From the NCBI GenBank assembly GCA_017794925.1, contig CP051238.1:62001-126000 (forward strand): 64,000 nt of DNA. Direction: 5' to 3'. Shown piece after piece: positions 47,248-56,432 of the stretch. A program made the position numbers and the translations under genes. Below the pieces are notes generated by a model. That model saw only the letters and a list, made by a program, of their open reading frames with translations. It was not told where the DNA came from and ran no database searches. This stretch comes from Aestuariibacter sp. Lineage in GTDB: Bacteria > Pseudomonadota > Gammaproteobacteria > Enterobacterales > Alteromonadaceae. How positions within the stretch are numbered: position 1 is the first letter of the stretch; every line of letters starts with the position of its first letter.

Positions 47248-47532
47248 ATGACTTTAAGCGTAAACAGCTACTTTGACGATGCCGTAAAATCGATTGCCTT
47301 TGAATCTGCCAACGGCCCTTGCACCTCTGGTGTAATGTTACCGGGTGACTATGTGTTTGGTACCAGCCAGGACGAGTTAATGAAAGTAGTAGAAGGCGCA
47401 CTCACGGTAAAATTACCAGGCGAAACTGAGTGGCAAACGTTCGCAACAGGTTCTGAGTTCCGTGTTGCGGCAAACCAGTCATTTGATGTAAAGGTAGAAA
47501 CAACCACTGCTTACCTGTGTTTCTATAGCTAA
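47248..47532 (+). CDS. ppnP: Pyrimidine/purine nucleoside phosphorylase
   Basis: This 94-residue cupin-fold protein matches PpnP (formerly YaiE, DUF1255), which phosphorolyses many nucleosides to base and ribose-1-phosphate. [34 protein letters not shown] and the [13 protein letters not shown] segment fit the family. ATG 47248 gives the normal length; frames reaching upstream only read through the amidohydrolase gene. A strong terminator follows. Confidence 0.92.
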   Translation: MTLSVNSYFDDAVKSIAFESANGPCTSGVMLPGDYVFGTSQDELMKVVEGALTVKLPGETEWQTFATGSEFRVAANQSFDVKVETTTAYLCFYS

Positions 47533-47550
47533 GAGAATCGAAACAGTGAT

Positions 47551-47578
47551 AAAAAGCCACGCAATTGCGTGGCTTTTT
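47551..47578. terminator. Bidirectional terminator
   Basis: A 28-base palindrome: AAAAAGCCACGC and GCGTGGCTTTTT around AATT. It separates ppnP (+) from the metallo-hydrolase gene (-). Confidence 0.85.
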
Positions 47579-47595
47579 TATGCACAATGAACAGA

Positions 47596-48450
47596 TTAAT
47601 ACAGCGTTCGAATCCACTTCTCTTCGGTAATAAAGCTCCAGTCCCAGGATTGCCATTTTTCCGGTAAACCTGCTTCAACCACCTCATCCACTGACATCCC
47701 CTTTGCTTTTTGCGCATTCACAAAGGCCAGTGTCGCTTTCATCATGTCTAACGCCGCCTGATAGTCCTGCTTAGTAGCAAGGGGGCCATGGCCAGGAATA
47801 ATCTGTGTATCGTCGTTGATTTTACCCAGCAGCACTTCAACTGAGTTGATGTAACCCGCTACCGTACCGCCCGCTCCCAGATCAATGTAAGGAAACAGTC
47901 CGTTAAAAAACAAGTCACCGGTATGCAGTACATTGGGCTGTTCAAACCAGACGACGCTATCGCCATCAGTGTGGCTGGCTGGTAAGTGAAACACGTGCAG
48001 CGTTTCACCGTTAAAATGAATCTTTACCCCTTGTTCATAGGTCACAACAGGCAGCGCACTTTTAGCAACGGATTCGTCATTTGCCAGTCGAACCCGAACG
48101 TTGTCATGAGCAAATATTGTTGCGTCTTTGTGGTCATGGAAAAACGCGTTGCTGCCGGTATGGTCGCCATGATAGTGCGTATTAATAACGAAACTTGGGG
48201 CATCACTGCCAAGCTCACCCAGAGCTGAAGCGATTTTTGGGGCCAGTGGCGCAAACTGATCATCAATGATAAGTACGCCATCTTCCCCCGCTGACACACC
48301 AATATTACCGCCAGCACCAGTGAGCATATGCACTGAACCTGCTAAGTGATTGGATTTAATTTCGACGGAAGCAAAGCGGTCGTCTGCATGCAATAACGTT
48401 GCAGTAAAAAGCGCAGAAAGCGCCAAACCGCCTTTGAACAAGTATTTCAT
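47596..48450 (-). CDS. Exported metallo-beta-lactamase-fold hydrolase
   Basis: This 284-residue protein has a signal peptide (ending LLHADD) and a metallo-beta-lactamase fold. Zinc ligands are complete: NTHYHGDHTGS, then SHTDGD, HTGDLFF and PGHGPLA. Such exported proteins hydrolyse varied substrates, and beta-lactamase activity should not be assumed. AGGAA precedes the ATG. It is a single gene ending at a shared terminator. Confidence 0.85.
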   Translation of the reverse strand: MKYLFKGGLALSALFTATLLHADDRFASVEIKSNHLAGSVHMLTGAGGNIGVSAGEDGVLIIDDQFAPLAPKIASALGELGSDAPSFVINTHYHGDHTGSNAFFHDHKDATIFAHDNVRVRLANDESVAKSALPVVTYEQGVKIHFNGETLHVFHLPASHTDGDSVVWFEQPNVLHTGDLFFNGLFPYIDLGAGGTVAGYINSVEVLLGKINDDTQIIPGHGPLATKQDYQAALDMMKATLAFVNAQKAKGMSVDEVVEAGLPEKWQSWDWSFITEEKWIRTLY

Positions 48451-48542
48451 GAACCATTCCTACCTGGACACAATTAAGCTATTAATATGTCACTGGCTAC
48501 GAAATGGTTCAATCCAAAAGTTATTTTTACTAACTATGGCAA

Positions 48543-48785
48543 TTACACCGCCATACTGCTTTCAGCATGATGCTCAGTATGTCCAAGAAACCGGAAACGA
48601 TCGACCGAACGTCCATTCACTTTAACCTGCTCTGTAAACATATCCAACGGACGGACCCACAATGCGCCCTCACCGTACAAAGGACGATAGACCACCACGT
48701 GGCTTTCATCTTCTGAATGTCTGGCAACACCAATTACTTCGTAATTGTTCCCTTTGTAATGCTGGTAAACGCCGGGTTTAATCAT
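48543..48785 (-). CDS. DUF1653 family protein
   Basis: This 80-residue protein fits DUF1653, with KPGVYQHYKGNNYEVIGVARHSE and VVVYRPLYGEGALWVRPLDMF as the typical core. Function unknown. The start at 48785 has AAGGAG eight bases upstream. It stands alone between the metallo-hydrolase and dinB genes, with a 21-bp palindrome upstream. Confidence 0.85.
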   Translation of the reverse strand: MIKPGVYQHYKGNNYEVIGVARHSEDESHVVVYRPLYGEGALWVRPLDMFTEQVKVNGRSVDRFRFLGHTEHHAESSMAV

Positions 48786-48900
48786 GGTTTTGTCTCCTTG
48801 TGGTGGCAAAAGCGTTAAGTCCTGAATGTCGATGTTGTCTGTGTTTACTGAGATTAAAATTAAATTCGTGTTCAGCTTATTTCCTGTTCCTTTTCGTTAC

Positions 48901-48921
48901 AATGATAGCGTCGCTATCATT
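48901..48921. promoter_or_regulatory. 21-bp perfect palindrome upstream of the DUF1653 gene
   Basis: AATGATAGCG-T-CGCTATCATT is a perfect inverted repeat with a one-base centre, 116 bp before the DUF1653 start and 83 bp after the dinB stop. It lacks a T-run, so an operator for a dimeric regulator is more likely than a terminator. The regulator is unknown. Confidence 0.45.
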
Positions 48922-49003
48922 CTGCATAGTCATGCAGTTGGCTAATAACTTTGCGTCACCAGAAGCATGAGTATGCAAGTTTAGTAGAAGATGATACTTT
49001 CTG

Positions 49004-50083
49004 CTAATTCTCTTCCAACGGCAGGATTAATTGCTGCGCATCCTTTGGTTCATCCAGGCCAACGTGTAAGCCCACCAAGCGAATCCCTCTCTCTCTTGCG
49101 CGTAAAAATGCTTCTTTTAACAAACGCTGAAAAACCACTTTTTCGACATCTGAGTGGCGGTGCTCAACCGTGGTTAACTGAAAATCCTGAAACTTTAGCT
49201 TTACGCCCAGTGACTTAATAAGCATAGGTCTGCTGGCATGGTATTTTTTTTGATGTAACGCTAGTCGCGTGACCAGGGTATCGTATAAATAATCGATCAC
49301 CTCAAGACACTCGGCTTCTGTATGTATATCGGCACTGAGTGTTCTTTCTACACCCACGGACTTGCGTACCCGGTTAGTCTGAATGTCTCGATCGTCAATA
49401 CCATGTGCTCGTTGCCACAAAATATGCCCAAACTTACCAAAGCGTTTTTGTATTTGTTCATACGGGTATTGCCTGACGTCTTCACAAGTATACAAACCCA
49501 ATTGGTGCAGCTTCTGCAACGTAACCTCACCCACCCCCGGAATCTTTTTCAGCGGTAACCTGCGCACAAAGCTGTCGAGTTCATCTGGTGCTACCACACA
49601 TAGTCCATTCGGCTTATTCTCATCACTGGCAATTTTGGCAACAAACTTACAAGGTGCAACGCCTGCTGATGCGGTCAGATTTAACTCGCTCTGGATACGG
49701 TAACGAATTGCCTCAGCAATGCGAGTTGCACTGCCTTTGTAAAGCTGGCTGTCTGTGACATCCAAATACGCTTCATCCAGCGACAATGGCTCAATTTTGG
49801 TTGCGTAGTCAGCAAATATCTCCCGAATCTTTCGGGACTCTTCCTGATACACCGACATCCGGCCGGGAATTAATTTTAAATCAGGGCACAACTTCAACGC
49901 ATACGCGGAAGCCATTGCAGACCTGACTCCAAACTGTCTTGCCGGGTAATTACATGTTGCTATTACGCCGCGTCGGTCGGAGCTACCGCCTATGGCAATA
50001 GGGATATTTTGCAACGCAGGGTTATCCCGCATTTCCACTGCGGCATAAAAGCAGTCCATATCTACGTGGATTATTTTACGCAC
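49004..50083 (-). CDS. dinB: DNA polymerase IV
   Basis: This 359-residue Y-family polymerase copies past DNA lesions with low fidelity. The catalytic carboxylates lie in HVDMDCFYAAVE and SLDEAYLDV, and the helix-hairpin-helix segment PGVGEVTLQKLHQLG and the little finger domain follow. The GTG at 50083 gives the N terminus of the family (RKIIHVDMD); a longer in-frame version from 50143 is not family-like. A LexA-like box stands just upstream. Confidence 0.93.
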   Translation of the reverse strand: MRKIIHVDMDCFYAAVEMRDNPALQNIPIAIGGSSDRRGVIATCNYPARQFGVRSAMASAYALKLCPDLKLIPGRMSVYQEESRKIREIFADYATKIEPLSLDEAYLDVTDSQLYKGSATRIAEAIRYRIQSELNLTASAGVAPCKFVAKIASDENKPNGLCVVAPDELDSFVRRLPLKKIPGVGEVTLQKLHQLGLYTCEDVRQYPYEQIQKRFGKFGHILWQRAHGIDDRDIQTNRVRKSVGVERTLSADIHTEAECLEVIDYLYDTLVTRLALHQKKYHASRPMLIKSLGVKLKFQDFQLTTVEHRHSDVEKVVFQRLLKEAFLRARERGIRLVGLHVGLDEPKDAQQLILPLEEN

Positions 50084-50127
50084 AACCAATATTCCAGCAC
50101 GAGGCAACAAAGCACTCGACCATAATA

Positions 50128-50143
50128 CTGTATACTTGTACAT
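50128..50143 (-). promoter_or_regulatory. LexA-like SOS box before dinB
   Basis: CTGTATACTTGTACAT matches the LexA pattern CTG-N10-CAG with one change in the last triplet, and the flanking TA extends the match. It ends 45 bp before the dinB start and lies next to a TATTAT that could be the -10 element. Repression by LexA is inferred from the sequence and the gene's usual control. Confidence 0.6.
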
Positions 50144-50253
50144 ATATCCAGTTTACAGCATTTACATCCACAAACTAGCAACTATGCGAAGACGGTATAT
50201 ACCGCAACCGTTTATGTGTAATATCGAATACGTGTAAATAACAACCACTTTGT

Positions 50254-51066
50254 ATGAAACTCGAATCACTCGGTATCATTGTTCCGGCGTCTTTATCGCT
50301 GCACAAACCTAGCTGGTATCCACCTGTTCCGGCCCTGGTCAATTACGTCCAGTGTATCTGGAGCATGCCTATGCAACAGGGAGAATCAGGAGTAAACAGG
50401 CCGGCAGAAAAGCTCTACCCGGATGCGGGGGCAAGCCTGATATTTGAATTTAGCCATAACCGGGTTATATGCCGTTACTGTTTTAACACCGCAACCCTTC
50501 AACACCGTTGGTCGCCAGAGGCCACTCATTTGAGCATTCGGCTTAAGCCCGGCGCAACGACAGTATTGTTAGGCAGGTCATTTGTAACCACCATAAACCA
50601 TGCTCAGGTTATCGATGAGTATGATTTGCCAGGGGTGAATGAACTCCTGGAGTCGCTGCCGCTACAAACGCTGGAGCAACGTGTCACGTCCGTTCAGTCA
50701 TGGTTAGTGAGCCGACTGCGTCTTAGCAAAATGAGACAGAATCAAGGACTAATTAACGTTCTGCAATCGATAGATACAAAGCCAGAACGGCTTGCAGAAG
50801 CATTGGGCATGTCCCGACGCACGCTTGAAAGGCGTATGCGCAATGAATTAGGTGTCACACCTAACCAAATGCTCAGCTTTAACCGGATACGCATTTCCCG
50901 GGAATTATTACTTGAAGGCAAGGAATCGCTATCCGATATCGCGCTGCTTGCCGGTTATTATGATCAGGCGCATTTCACTAATTTGTTTCATCAGGCGACC
51001 TTGGAGTCTCCCGCTCAGTACCGACGAAGAAAGTTGTCGCAAATTTCCAATACCCCGTCATTGTGA
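50254..51066 (+). CDS. AraC family regulator with DUF6597-like N-terminal domain
   Basis: This 270-residue protein joins an N-terminal DUF6597-like domain (PALVNYVQCIWSM and the PDAGASLIFEF region) to a C-terminal pair of AraC helix-turn-helix motifs (RLAEALGMSRRTLERRM and LSDIALLAGYYDQAHFTNLFHQ). The ligand is unknown. It precedes a carboxymuconolactone decarboxylase-like gene by 45 bp on the same strand, so that gene is a likely target or operon partner. Confidence 0.9.
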   Translation: MKLESLGIIVPASLSLHKPSWYPPVPALVNYVQCIWSMPMQQGESGVNRPAEKLYPDAGASLIFEFSHNRVICRYCFNTATLQHRWSPEATHLSIRLKPGATTVLLGRSFVTTINHAQVIDEYDLPGVNELLESLPLQTLEQRVTSVQSWLVSRLRLSKMRQNQGLINVLQSIDTKPERLAEALGMSRRTLERRMRNELGVTPNQMLSFNRIRISRELLLEGKESLSDIALLAGYYDQAHFTNLFHQATLESPAQYRRRKLSQISNTPSL

Positions 51067-51111
51067 CGACTTATCCTCTTCATCAATAATTTAATGAATG
51101 AGGAACAGAGT

Positions 51112-51579
51112 ATGACTGCTCGTATAGCACCCGACGAACTCTTTGCACGTTGTCCCCGAATCACACCTCACCTACTCGGATTGGGTAAAGTGAATGATGA
51201 CGTCGTATCTGCATCGATTAAACATTTGGTTAAACTTCGGGTTTCACAGATCAACCATTGTGGTTTCTGCCAGGTTATGCACGCTGCAGAAGCCCGTGCA
51301 GACGGTGAGTTACAAACCCGCCTGGACGTACTGCCAGCGTGGAAAGAAGCCCCTTGCTTTAGTGCTGAGGAACGTGCAGCGTTGATATGGGCAGAAGCGA
51401 TTACCCGGATTGCCACACAACCGGATGTGTCTGATGCGTTCACACAGGCGTCCGGTCAGTTTAGCAATCAGGCGCTGATTGAGCTCACCACCGTCATTCT
51501 GGAAATCAACAGCTGGAACCGTATTGCTGTTAGCTTTAATTTTACCCCTGAAGTGGAGGAAGCCTGTGCTACAAAATAA
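51112..51579 (+). CDS. Carboxymuconolactone decarboxylase / AhpD-like protein
   Basis: This 155-residue protein is of the CMD/AhpD family. The redox motif HCGFCQVMHAAEA (CxxCxxxH) suggests peroxide or disulfide chemistry rather than decarboxylation. ATG 51112 has GAGGAAC just upstream; an ATG at 51094 is poorer. Its 3' end overlaps the next small gene by 14 bases. With the AraC regulator it forms a probable regulated unit. Confidence 0.85.
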   Translation: MTARIAPDELFARCPRITPHLLGLGKVNDDVVSASIKHLVKLRVSQINHCGFCQVMHAAEARADGELQTRLDVLPAWKEAPCFSAEERAALIWAEAITRIATQPDVSDAFTQASGQFSNQALIELTTVILEINSWNRIAVSFNFTPEVEEACATK

Positions 51580-51730
51580 AAATAAAAAACTCATTATAGC
51601 CAGCCTGTGCTTTTTATTTGGAAGCACTCTTTTTTTACCCCAATTGGCCAGTTATGCCACGGTAGGCGTGTACCTGTTTATGTTGGGTTCACTGCTAATG
51701 CTGGTTGATACATTAACCACAAAGGAGTAG
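51566..51730 (+). CDS. Small YrhK-like membrane protein
   Basis: This 54-residue protein starts at GTG 51566, inside the end of the previous gene, with GGAGGA five bases upstream. Two hydrophobic helices (LIIASLCFLFGSTLFLP and GVYLFMLGSLLMLVDTL) match the YrhK domain pattern. Function unknown. It is easily missed because a longer in-frame stretch starts at 51479 within the upstream gene. Confidence 0.7.
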   Translation: MLQNKNKKLIIASLCFLFGSTLFLPQLASYATVGVYLFMLGSLLMLVDTLTTKE

Positions 51731-51828
51731 TGTATTTTTGACGGGCGACGCTTGACCGTTACCAACATGCCTCTTGCGTCGCTGACGTCATTCCCCTTTC
51801 ACCAGCAATAACCGGCCAGGGACGAGTC

Positions 51829-52518
51829 ATGAACAAAAAGCAGGATTGCTTCTGGGATAAACCCGGCCCGACCTGGGTAATTATCGCGTTAATCCTTTAT
51901 TCTGTACTGACGTTTTCCTTGGAAACCATTCCGAGCCTGTCTCCGCCTGTTAAAACCTTTTTGCGTTATTCTGAGTTTGTCGTTGTTTTTATATTTACTC
52001 TGGAATACTTAACACGTCTCTATAGAGCACGCCAACGCATGCGGTTCGTGTTTAGCTTTTACGGGATGATCGATCTGCTGGCTATTTTGCCGTTTTATCT
52101 AACTCTTGCGATTGATTTAAGGGCACTTCGTTTGTTCCGTTTGCTACGACTGGCCCGGTTGTTAAAACTTACTCGATACAGCAAAGCCATCAAACGTTTC
52201 AGCAAAGCACTGTATACCGTTAAGGAAGAGTTGGTCGTATTCAGTTTTGCCAGTCTGATTATCCTGTTTTTGGCTTCAGTTGGTATTTACCATTTTGAAC
52301 ATGCTGCACAGCCAGAGGTTTTTGCTACTATTTTTGACTGTTTATGGTGGGCTGCGGCGACGCTGACAACGGTCGGTTATGGCGATATCTATCCCATTAC
52401 TCTGGGCGGAAAACTATTTACGTTTTTAGTGTTAATGGTAGGCCTGGGCATGATCGCGGTACCAACAGGTATCATCGCGACGGCTCTTTCTTCCGTAAGA
52501 CAATCAAATGAGAAATAG
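51829..52518 (+). CDS. Voltage-gated potassium channel-type ion transporter
   Basis: This 229-residue inner-membrane protein has six helices, an S4-like voltage sensor with regularly spaced arginines (LRALRLFRLLRLARLLKL) and a pore loop with the selectivity filter TTVGYGD. It should pass K+ in response to voltage. It has no C-terminal RCK domain. It is a single gene, convergent with nqrM. Confidence 0.92.
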   Translation: MNKKQDCFWDKPGPTWVIIALILYSVLTFSLETIPSLSPPVKTFLRYSEFVVVFIFTLEYLTRLYRARQRMRFVFSFYGMIDLLAILPFYLTLAIDLRALRLFRLLRLARLLKLTRYSKAIKRFSKALYTVKEELVVFSFASLIILFLASVGIYHFEHAAQPEVFATIFDCLWWAAATLTTVGYGDIYPITLGGKLFTFLVLMVGLGMIAVPTGIIATALSSVRQSNEK

Positions 52519-52547
52519 TTAGCTGGTGATGTTTACCACCAGCTAAC
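52518..52547. terminator. Hairpin between the potassium channel and nqrM genes
   Basis: GTTAGCTGGTG and CACCAGCTAAC form an 11-bp stem with an eight-base loop between convergent genes. T-runs are weak. Confidence 0.6.
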
Positions 52548-52558
52548 TGAAGGGTGAA

Positions 52559-52792
52559 TTAGATAATACGGTCCTTGTCCCAGGCTTTTAATTTTTCCTG
52601 GCGCAGCGCTTCTTTTTCCTGACGCGCTTTCTTTCGATCACAAGGCTCAGGGCAATCACAGGCTTTATCAATACCCAGTGCGCCAAGGCCACCACAGCTA
52701 CCTGAAATGGTTTTCTTCTGCAGTAGATAGCCAATTGCCATGGCCGCTACCATCACCAGAAAAAACACAAACGCTAGTATAAACGTACTCAT
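52559..52792 (-). CDS. nqrM: Na+-NQR maturation protein NqrM
   Basis: This 77-residue protein (formerly DUF539) is needed for Na+-NQR assembly, probably for delivering iron to the NqrD/NqrE site. It has one N-terminal membrane helix and the cysteine-rich segment SGSCGGLG...ACDCPEPC typical of NqrM. It lies five bases after apbE, another maturation gene, at the end of the nqr locus. Confidence 0.92.
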   Translation of the reverse strand: MSTFILAFVFFLVMVAAMAIGYLLQKKTISGSCGGLGALGIDKACDCPEPCDRKKARQEKEALRQEKLKAWDKDRII

Positions 52793-52797
52793 ATCTC

Positions 52798-53814
52798 TTA
52801 CTCTTCGTAAACAGTGACCATCGATTCGAAAGCCGGACTACTGTATTCTACAAAACTATCACCTTCGCGCTTCACTATAAACACCGCAAAGTCGTTTTGC
52901 TCGGCTAACGCAATAGCGCTTTCCCATCCCATTACGTTAAACGCAGTGGCCATTCCATCTGCTGTCATGGATGAAGGATGAACAACGGTGACAGATACTG
53001 TGTTGTGCTGAATGGGCTTCCCGGTCCGAGGATCGATCAAATGCGAATATCTCACACCATCCTGTTCGTAATAATTGCGGTAGTCTCCTGACGTCGCAAT
53101 TGCATTATCGCCTATCGATATGATCTTCTGCACCGCACGGGCTTCAGAAACAGGCTTTTCAATGGCAATCAGCCACTCACTGCCATCCCCTTTTTCTCCC
53201 TTCACACGCATTTCGCCGCCAATCTCAACCAGGTAGCTTTCTACTCCCTCGCCTTCCAGCAAGTCAGCAACAACATCAACACCGTACCCTTTAGCTATTG
53301 TAGACAAGTCTACATACAACTGAGGATGAGATTTTACCAATCCGTCTTTAACAACCGTTAATTTATCCAGACCAGTATAAGACCTGACGTCTTCTACTTC
53401 TTGTTGAGTTGGGATCGATTCTGGTCGCATTGTTGGCCCGAAGCCCCACAAATTAACCAATGGCCCGACGGTAACATCAAGCACGCCATCACTGAGCTCA
53501 CCAAGACGCATTGCTTCCAGCACGACCTTACGGGTTTCTGGTGAGATTGCGTAAGGCTGCTCAAACCGGTACTGATTAAAGCGCGATAATTCTGATGTAG
53601 GGTCGTAGGTCGACATTAGCTTATTCACGTGGATTAAGCGTTCGTCTATCAGTTGCTTTACTTTTGCTTTATCAACAACCGCTGCTTTAGGGAACTTCAC
53701 GTTGTACGTGGTGCCCATTGTGTGACCATAGATATGCTCTACTTCTACCGGTGGCTGGCTGCAGCCCACCAATAACAGCACTAGCAGTCCAACTACATAC
53801 CTAAATTTACTCAC
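52798..53814 (-). CDS. apbE: FAD:protein FMN transferase ApbE
   Basis: This 338-residue lipoprotein (lipobox LLVGC) attaches FMN to threonines of NqrB and NqrC. Conserved GHTMGTTYNVKFP, LNVDLSTIAKGYGVD-like (YVDLSTIAKGYGVDVV) and SGDYRNYYEQDGVRYSHLIDPRTGKP segments are present. Its target motifs occur in the same locus (SGAT in NqrB and NqrC). A terminator separates it from nqrF, so it may be expressed at a different level. Confidence 0.93.
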   Translation of the reverse strand: MSKFRYVVGLLVLLLVGCSQPPVEVEHIYGHTMGTTYNVKFPKAAVVDKAKVKQLIDERLIHVNKLMSTYDPTSELSRFNQYRFEQPYAISPETRKVVLEAMRLGELSDGVLDVTVGPLVNLWGFGPTMRPESIPTQQEVEDVRSYTGLDKLTVVKDGLVKSHPQLYVDLSTIAKGYGVDVVADLLEGEGVESYLVEIGGEMRVKGEKGDGSEWLIAIEKPVSEARAVQKIISIGDNAIATSGDYRNYYEQDGVRYSHLIDPRTGKPIQHNTVSVTVVHPSSMTADGMATAFNVMGWESAIALAEQNDFAVFIVKREGDSFVEYSSPAFESMVTVYEE

Positions 53815-53879
53815 ATTGCCTCCATGGGATTACTGATTGCAGCAGCACTGCAATGGGATATTCCCTTCAACTTAGTAAA

Positions 53880-53902
53880 AAAGGGGGCATAGAGCCCCCT
53901 TT
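53880..53902 (-). terminator. Terminator between nqrF and apbE
   Basis: AAAGGGGGC and GCCCCCTTT around a five-base loop; on the minus strand the stem is followed by a run of six or more T. It should stop most nqr transcription before apbE. Confidence 0.8.
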
Positions 53903-53920
53903 ATACTTCGAACTTGTGTC

Positions 53921-55153
53921 TTAGCCGCCGAAGTCATCCAACAGGATGTTTTCGTCTTCAACACCTAAATCTTTCAGCATGTTGATAACGGCAGCGTTCA
54001 TCATAGGTGGTCCACACATGTAGAACTCACAATCTTCTGGTGCAGGGTGGTCTTTCAGGTAGTTTTCCAACAATACGTTGTGGATAAACCCGGTGTAACC
54101 TTCCCAGTTGTCTTCAGGTTGTGGATCAGACAGTGCAACATGCCACTTAAAGTTTTCATTCTCTTCCTGCAGCATATCGAAATCTTCTACATAGAACATT
54201 TCGCGCAGTGAACGGGCACCGTACCAGAAGCTGATCTTACGGTCAGTCTTAATACGACGAAGCTGGTCAAAGATGTGTGAACGCATCGGTGCCATACCCG
54301 CACCACCACCAATGAATACCATTTCGGCGTCAGTTTCTTTCGCGAAGAACTCACCAAATGGACCAGAGATAGTCGCTTTGTCGCCTTCTTTAAGGCTCCA
54401 GATGTACGATGACATTTTACCAGCCGGCAGGCTCAGGTTATTAGGCGGCGGCGTAGCGATACGCACGTTCAGCATAATAATCCCTTCTTCTTCCGGGTAG
54501 TTTGCCATTGAGTAAGCACGGATAGTTTCTTCATCTACCTTAGATTCGATATCGAAGAACCCAAAGCGTTCCCAGTCAGCACGATACTCTTCAGGAATGT
54601 CGAATTCCTTGTATTTAACGTGGTGAGCAGGGGCTTCGATCTGAATATAACCACCGGCACGGAACGGTACGCTCTCGCCGTTTGGAATTTTAAGCTTTAG
54701 CTCTTTGATGAAAGTGGCTTTGTTGTCGTTAGAAATAACTTCACAATCCCACTTCTTGATACCAAAGATTTCTTCTTCCAGCTCGATTTCCATGTCTTGC
54801 TTAACAGATACCTGACAAGACAGACGGCAGCCTTCACGCGCTTCACGCTTGGTGATGTGGTCAAGCTCAGTTGGCAGGATTTCACCGCCACCAGTCTTAA
54901 CGTCTACACGACACTGGCCACAAGAGCCACCGCCACCACAGGCTGAAGATACAAAGATACCTGCGTTAGCCAAAGCACCCAGCAGCTTGCCGCCTGGTGC
55001 AGTGGTAATGGCTTTTTCCGGATCGCCATTGATTAAAATCGTTACGTCGCCAGATGGAACCAGCTTCGATTTTGCGAACAGGATGATAAATACAAGCGCA
55101 AGAACGATAACAATGAACATTCCAACGCCAAGAAAAATTTCGATTTGATTCAT
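53921..55153 (-). CDS. nqrF: Na+-NQR subunit F
   Basis: This 410-residue subunit accepts electrons from NADH. An N-terminal membrane helix is followed by a 2Fe-2S ferredoxin domain ([13 protein letters not shown] and later CRLSCQ), then FAD- and NADH-binding domains with RAYSMANYP and the [13 protein letters not shown] loop. It completes the pump subunits. AAGGAG precedes the ATG. Confidence 0.97.
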   Translation of the reverse strand: MNQIEIFLGVGMFIVIVLALVFIILFAKSKLVPSGDVTILINGDPEKAITTAPGGKLLGALANAGIFVSSACGGGGSCGQCRVDVKTGGGEILPTELDHITKREAREGCRLSCQVSVKQDMEIELEEEIFGIKKWDCEVISNDNKATFIKELKLKIPNGESVPFRAGGYIQIEAPAHHVKYKEFDIPEEYRADWERFGFFDIESKVDEETIRAYSMANYPEEEGIIMLNVRIATPPPNNLSLPAGKMSSYIWSLKEGDKATISGPFGEFFAKETDAEMVFIGGGAGMAPMRSHIFDQLRRIKTDRKISFWYGARSLREMFYVEDFDMLQEENENFKWHVALSDPQPEDNWEGYTGFIHNVLLENYLKDHPAPEDCEFYMCGPPMMNAAVINMLKDLGVEDENILLDDFGG

Positions 55154-55175
55154 AAATTCTGCTCCTTAGCGTTAA

Positions 55176-55784
55176 TTACAGCTGAACGCCAGTGAAGGAC
55201 TGGAAGCCCAGTGCCATCAGGCCAGCAATCATGAACACAGAGCCCAGGCCGCGAATACCATCAGGCATGTCCGCGTACTTCAGCTTTTCACGCACTGCAG
55301 CAAGCAATACGATAGCCAGTGCCCAGCCCATACCACTACCGACACCGTAAACAATACTTTCTGTGAAGTTGTATTCACGTTGTACTGCGAACGATACACC
55401 ACCAAAGATGGCGCAGTTAACGGTAATCAATGGCAGGAAGATACCCAGTGCGTTGTATAGCGCAGGGAAGAACTTATCCAGACTCATTTCCAGAATCTGT
55501 ACCAGTGCTGCAATAACACCGATAAAGGTCAGGAAGTTCAGGAAGCTCAGGTCAGCGTCAGGGAAACCCGCCCATGCCAGTGCACCAGGCGCCAGAATGT
55601 TCACGTAAATTACCTGGTTAACCGGTACAGAGATACCCAGTACTACCACTACGGCAATACCCAGACCCATGGCCGTTTTAACTTTCTTTGATACCGCCAG
55701 GAATGTACACATCCCCAGGAACAAAGACAGCGCCATGTTTTCGATAAAGATCGAGCGAACAAATAATGATAAATAATGTTCCAC
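55176..55784 (-). CDS. nqrE: Na+-NQR subunit E
   Basis: This 202-residue membrane subunit of the sodium pump has about six helices and, with NqrD, carries a metal site at the membrane centre; the [10 protein letters not shown] segment holds a conserved cysteine. It starts at GTG 55784 with AAGGAG six bases before it, overlapping the end of nqrD's context by three bases of gap. Confidence 0.95.
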   Translation of the reverse strand: MEHYLSLFVRSIFIENMALSLFLGMCTFLAVSKKVKTAMGLGIAVVVVLGISVPVNQVIYVNILAPGALAWAGFPDADLSFLNFLTFIGVIAALVQILEMSLDKFFPALYNALGIFLPLITVNCAIFGGVSFAVQREYNFTESIVYGVGSGMGWALAIVLLAAVREKLKYADMPDGIRGLGSVFMIAGLMALGFQSFTGVQL

Positions 55785-55787
55785 AAC

Positions 55788-56420
55788 TTACTCCTTAGGC
55801 TCGACTTGTTCCGGACGGATAGTACGGATTACCCATATCAGACCGCCGATCAGGAAGAATGAACTGAATGGCAGAATTAACAAACCATTCGCTTGATACC
55901 AACCGCCGTTTTGAATCAGAGGCAGGATTTCAAAGCCCAGGATAGTACCGAAGCCGAACAGCTCTTTAATGATACCAACCACAATCAGTACCATAGAGTA
56001 GCCAAGGCCGTTACCAATACCGTCCAGGAAGCTCATCAGAGGTGGACTCTTCATCGCGTATGCTTCTGCGCGGCCCATTACGATACAGTTGGTAATGATC
56101 AAACCAACGAATACCGACAGCTGCTTGGAAATCTCGTACGAGTACGCTTTCAGAATTTGGTCAACAACAATTACCAGCGAGGCGATGATGGTCATCTGAA
56201 TGATGATCCGCACACTGCTGGGGATCTGGTTTCGAATAATCGAAATAAACAGGTTTGAAAACGCGGTAACGCTGGTCAGAGCCAGAGACATTACTAATGC
56301 GGTTTCCAGTTTTGTAGTAATTGCCAGTGCAGAACAAATACCCAGGATTTGTAATGCAATTGGGTTACTGTCCAGAATGGGTCCAAAGAGGACCTTTTTC
56401 ATTTCTTTAGAATCAGCCAT
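55788..56420 (-). CDS. nqrD: Na+-NQR subunit D
   Basis: This 210-residue membrane subunit resembles NqrE and pairs with it, with the conserved cysteines in QILGICSAL and [15 protein letters not shown]. About six helices are seen. It lies 12 bp after nqrC and three bases before nqrE, clearly in one operon. Confidence 0.95.
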   Translation of the reverse strand: MADSKEMKKVLFGPILDSNPIALQILGICSALAITTKLETALVMSLALTSVTAFSNLFISIIRNQIPSSVRIIIQMTIIASLVIVVDQILKAYSYEISKQLSVFVGLIITNCIVMGRAEAYAMKSPPLMSFLDGIGNGLGYSMVLIVVGIIKELFGFGTILGFEILPLIQNGGWYQANGLLILPFSSFFLIGGLIWVIRTIRPEQVEPKE

Positions 56421-56432
56421 GATAATAACCCC

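Noticed and set aside
47596..48450. Antibiotic-resistance metallo-beta-lactamase
   Set aside because: The fold and zinc ligands are shared by many hydrolases, and nothing in the sequence or context points to beta-lactam hydrolysis.
48901..48921. Fur box
   Set aside because: AATGATA at the edge is Fur-like, but the centre GCGTCGC does not fit the GATAATGATAATCATTATC pattern.
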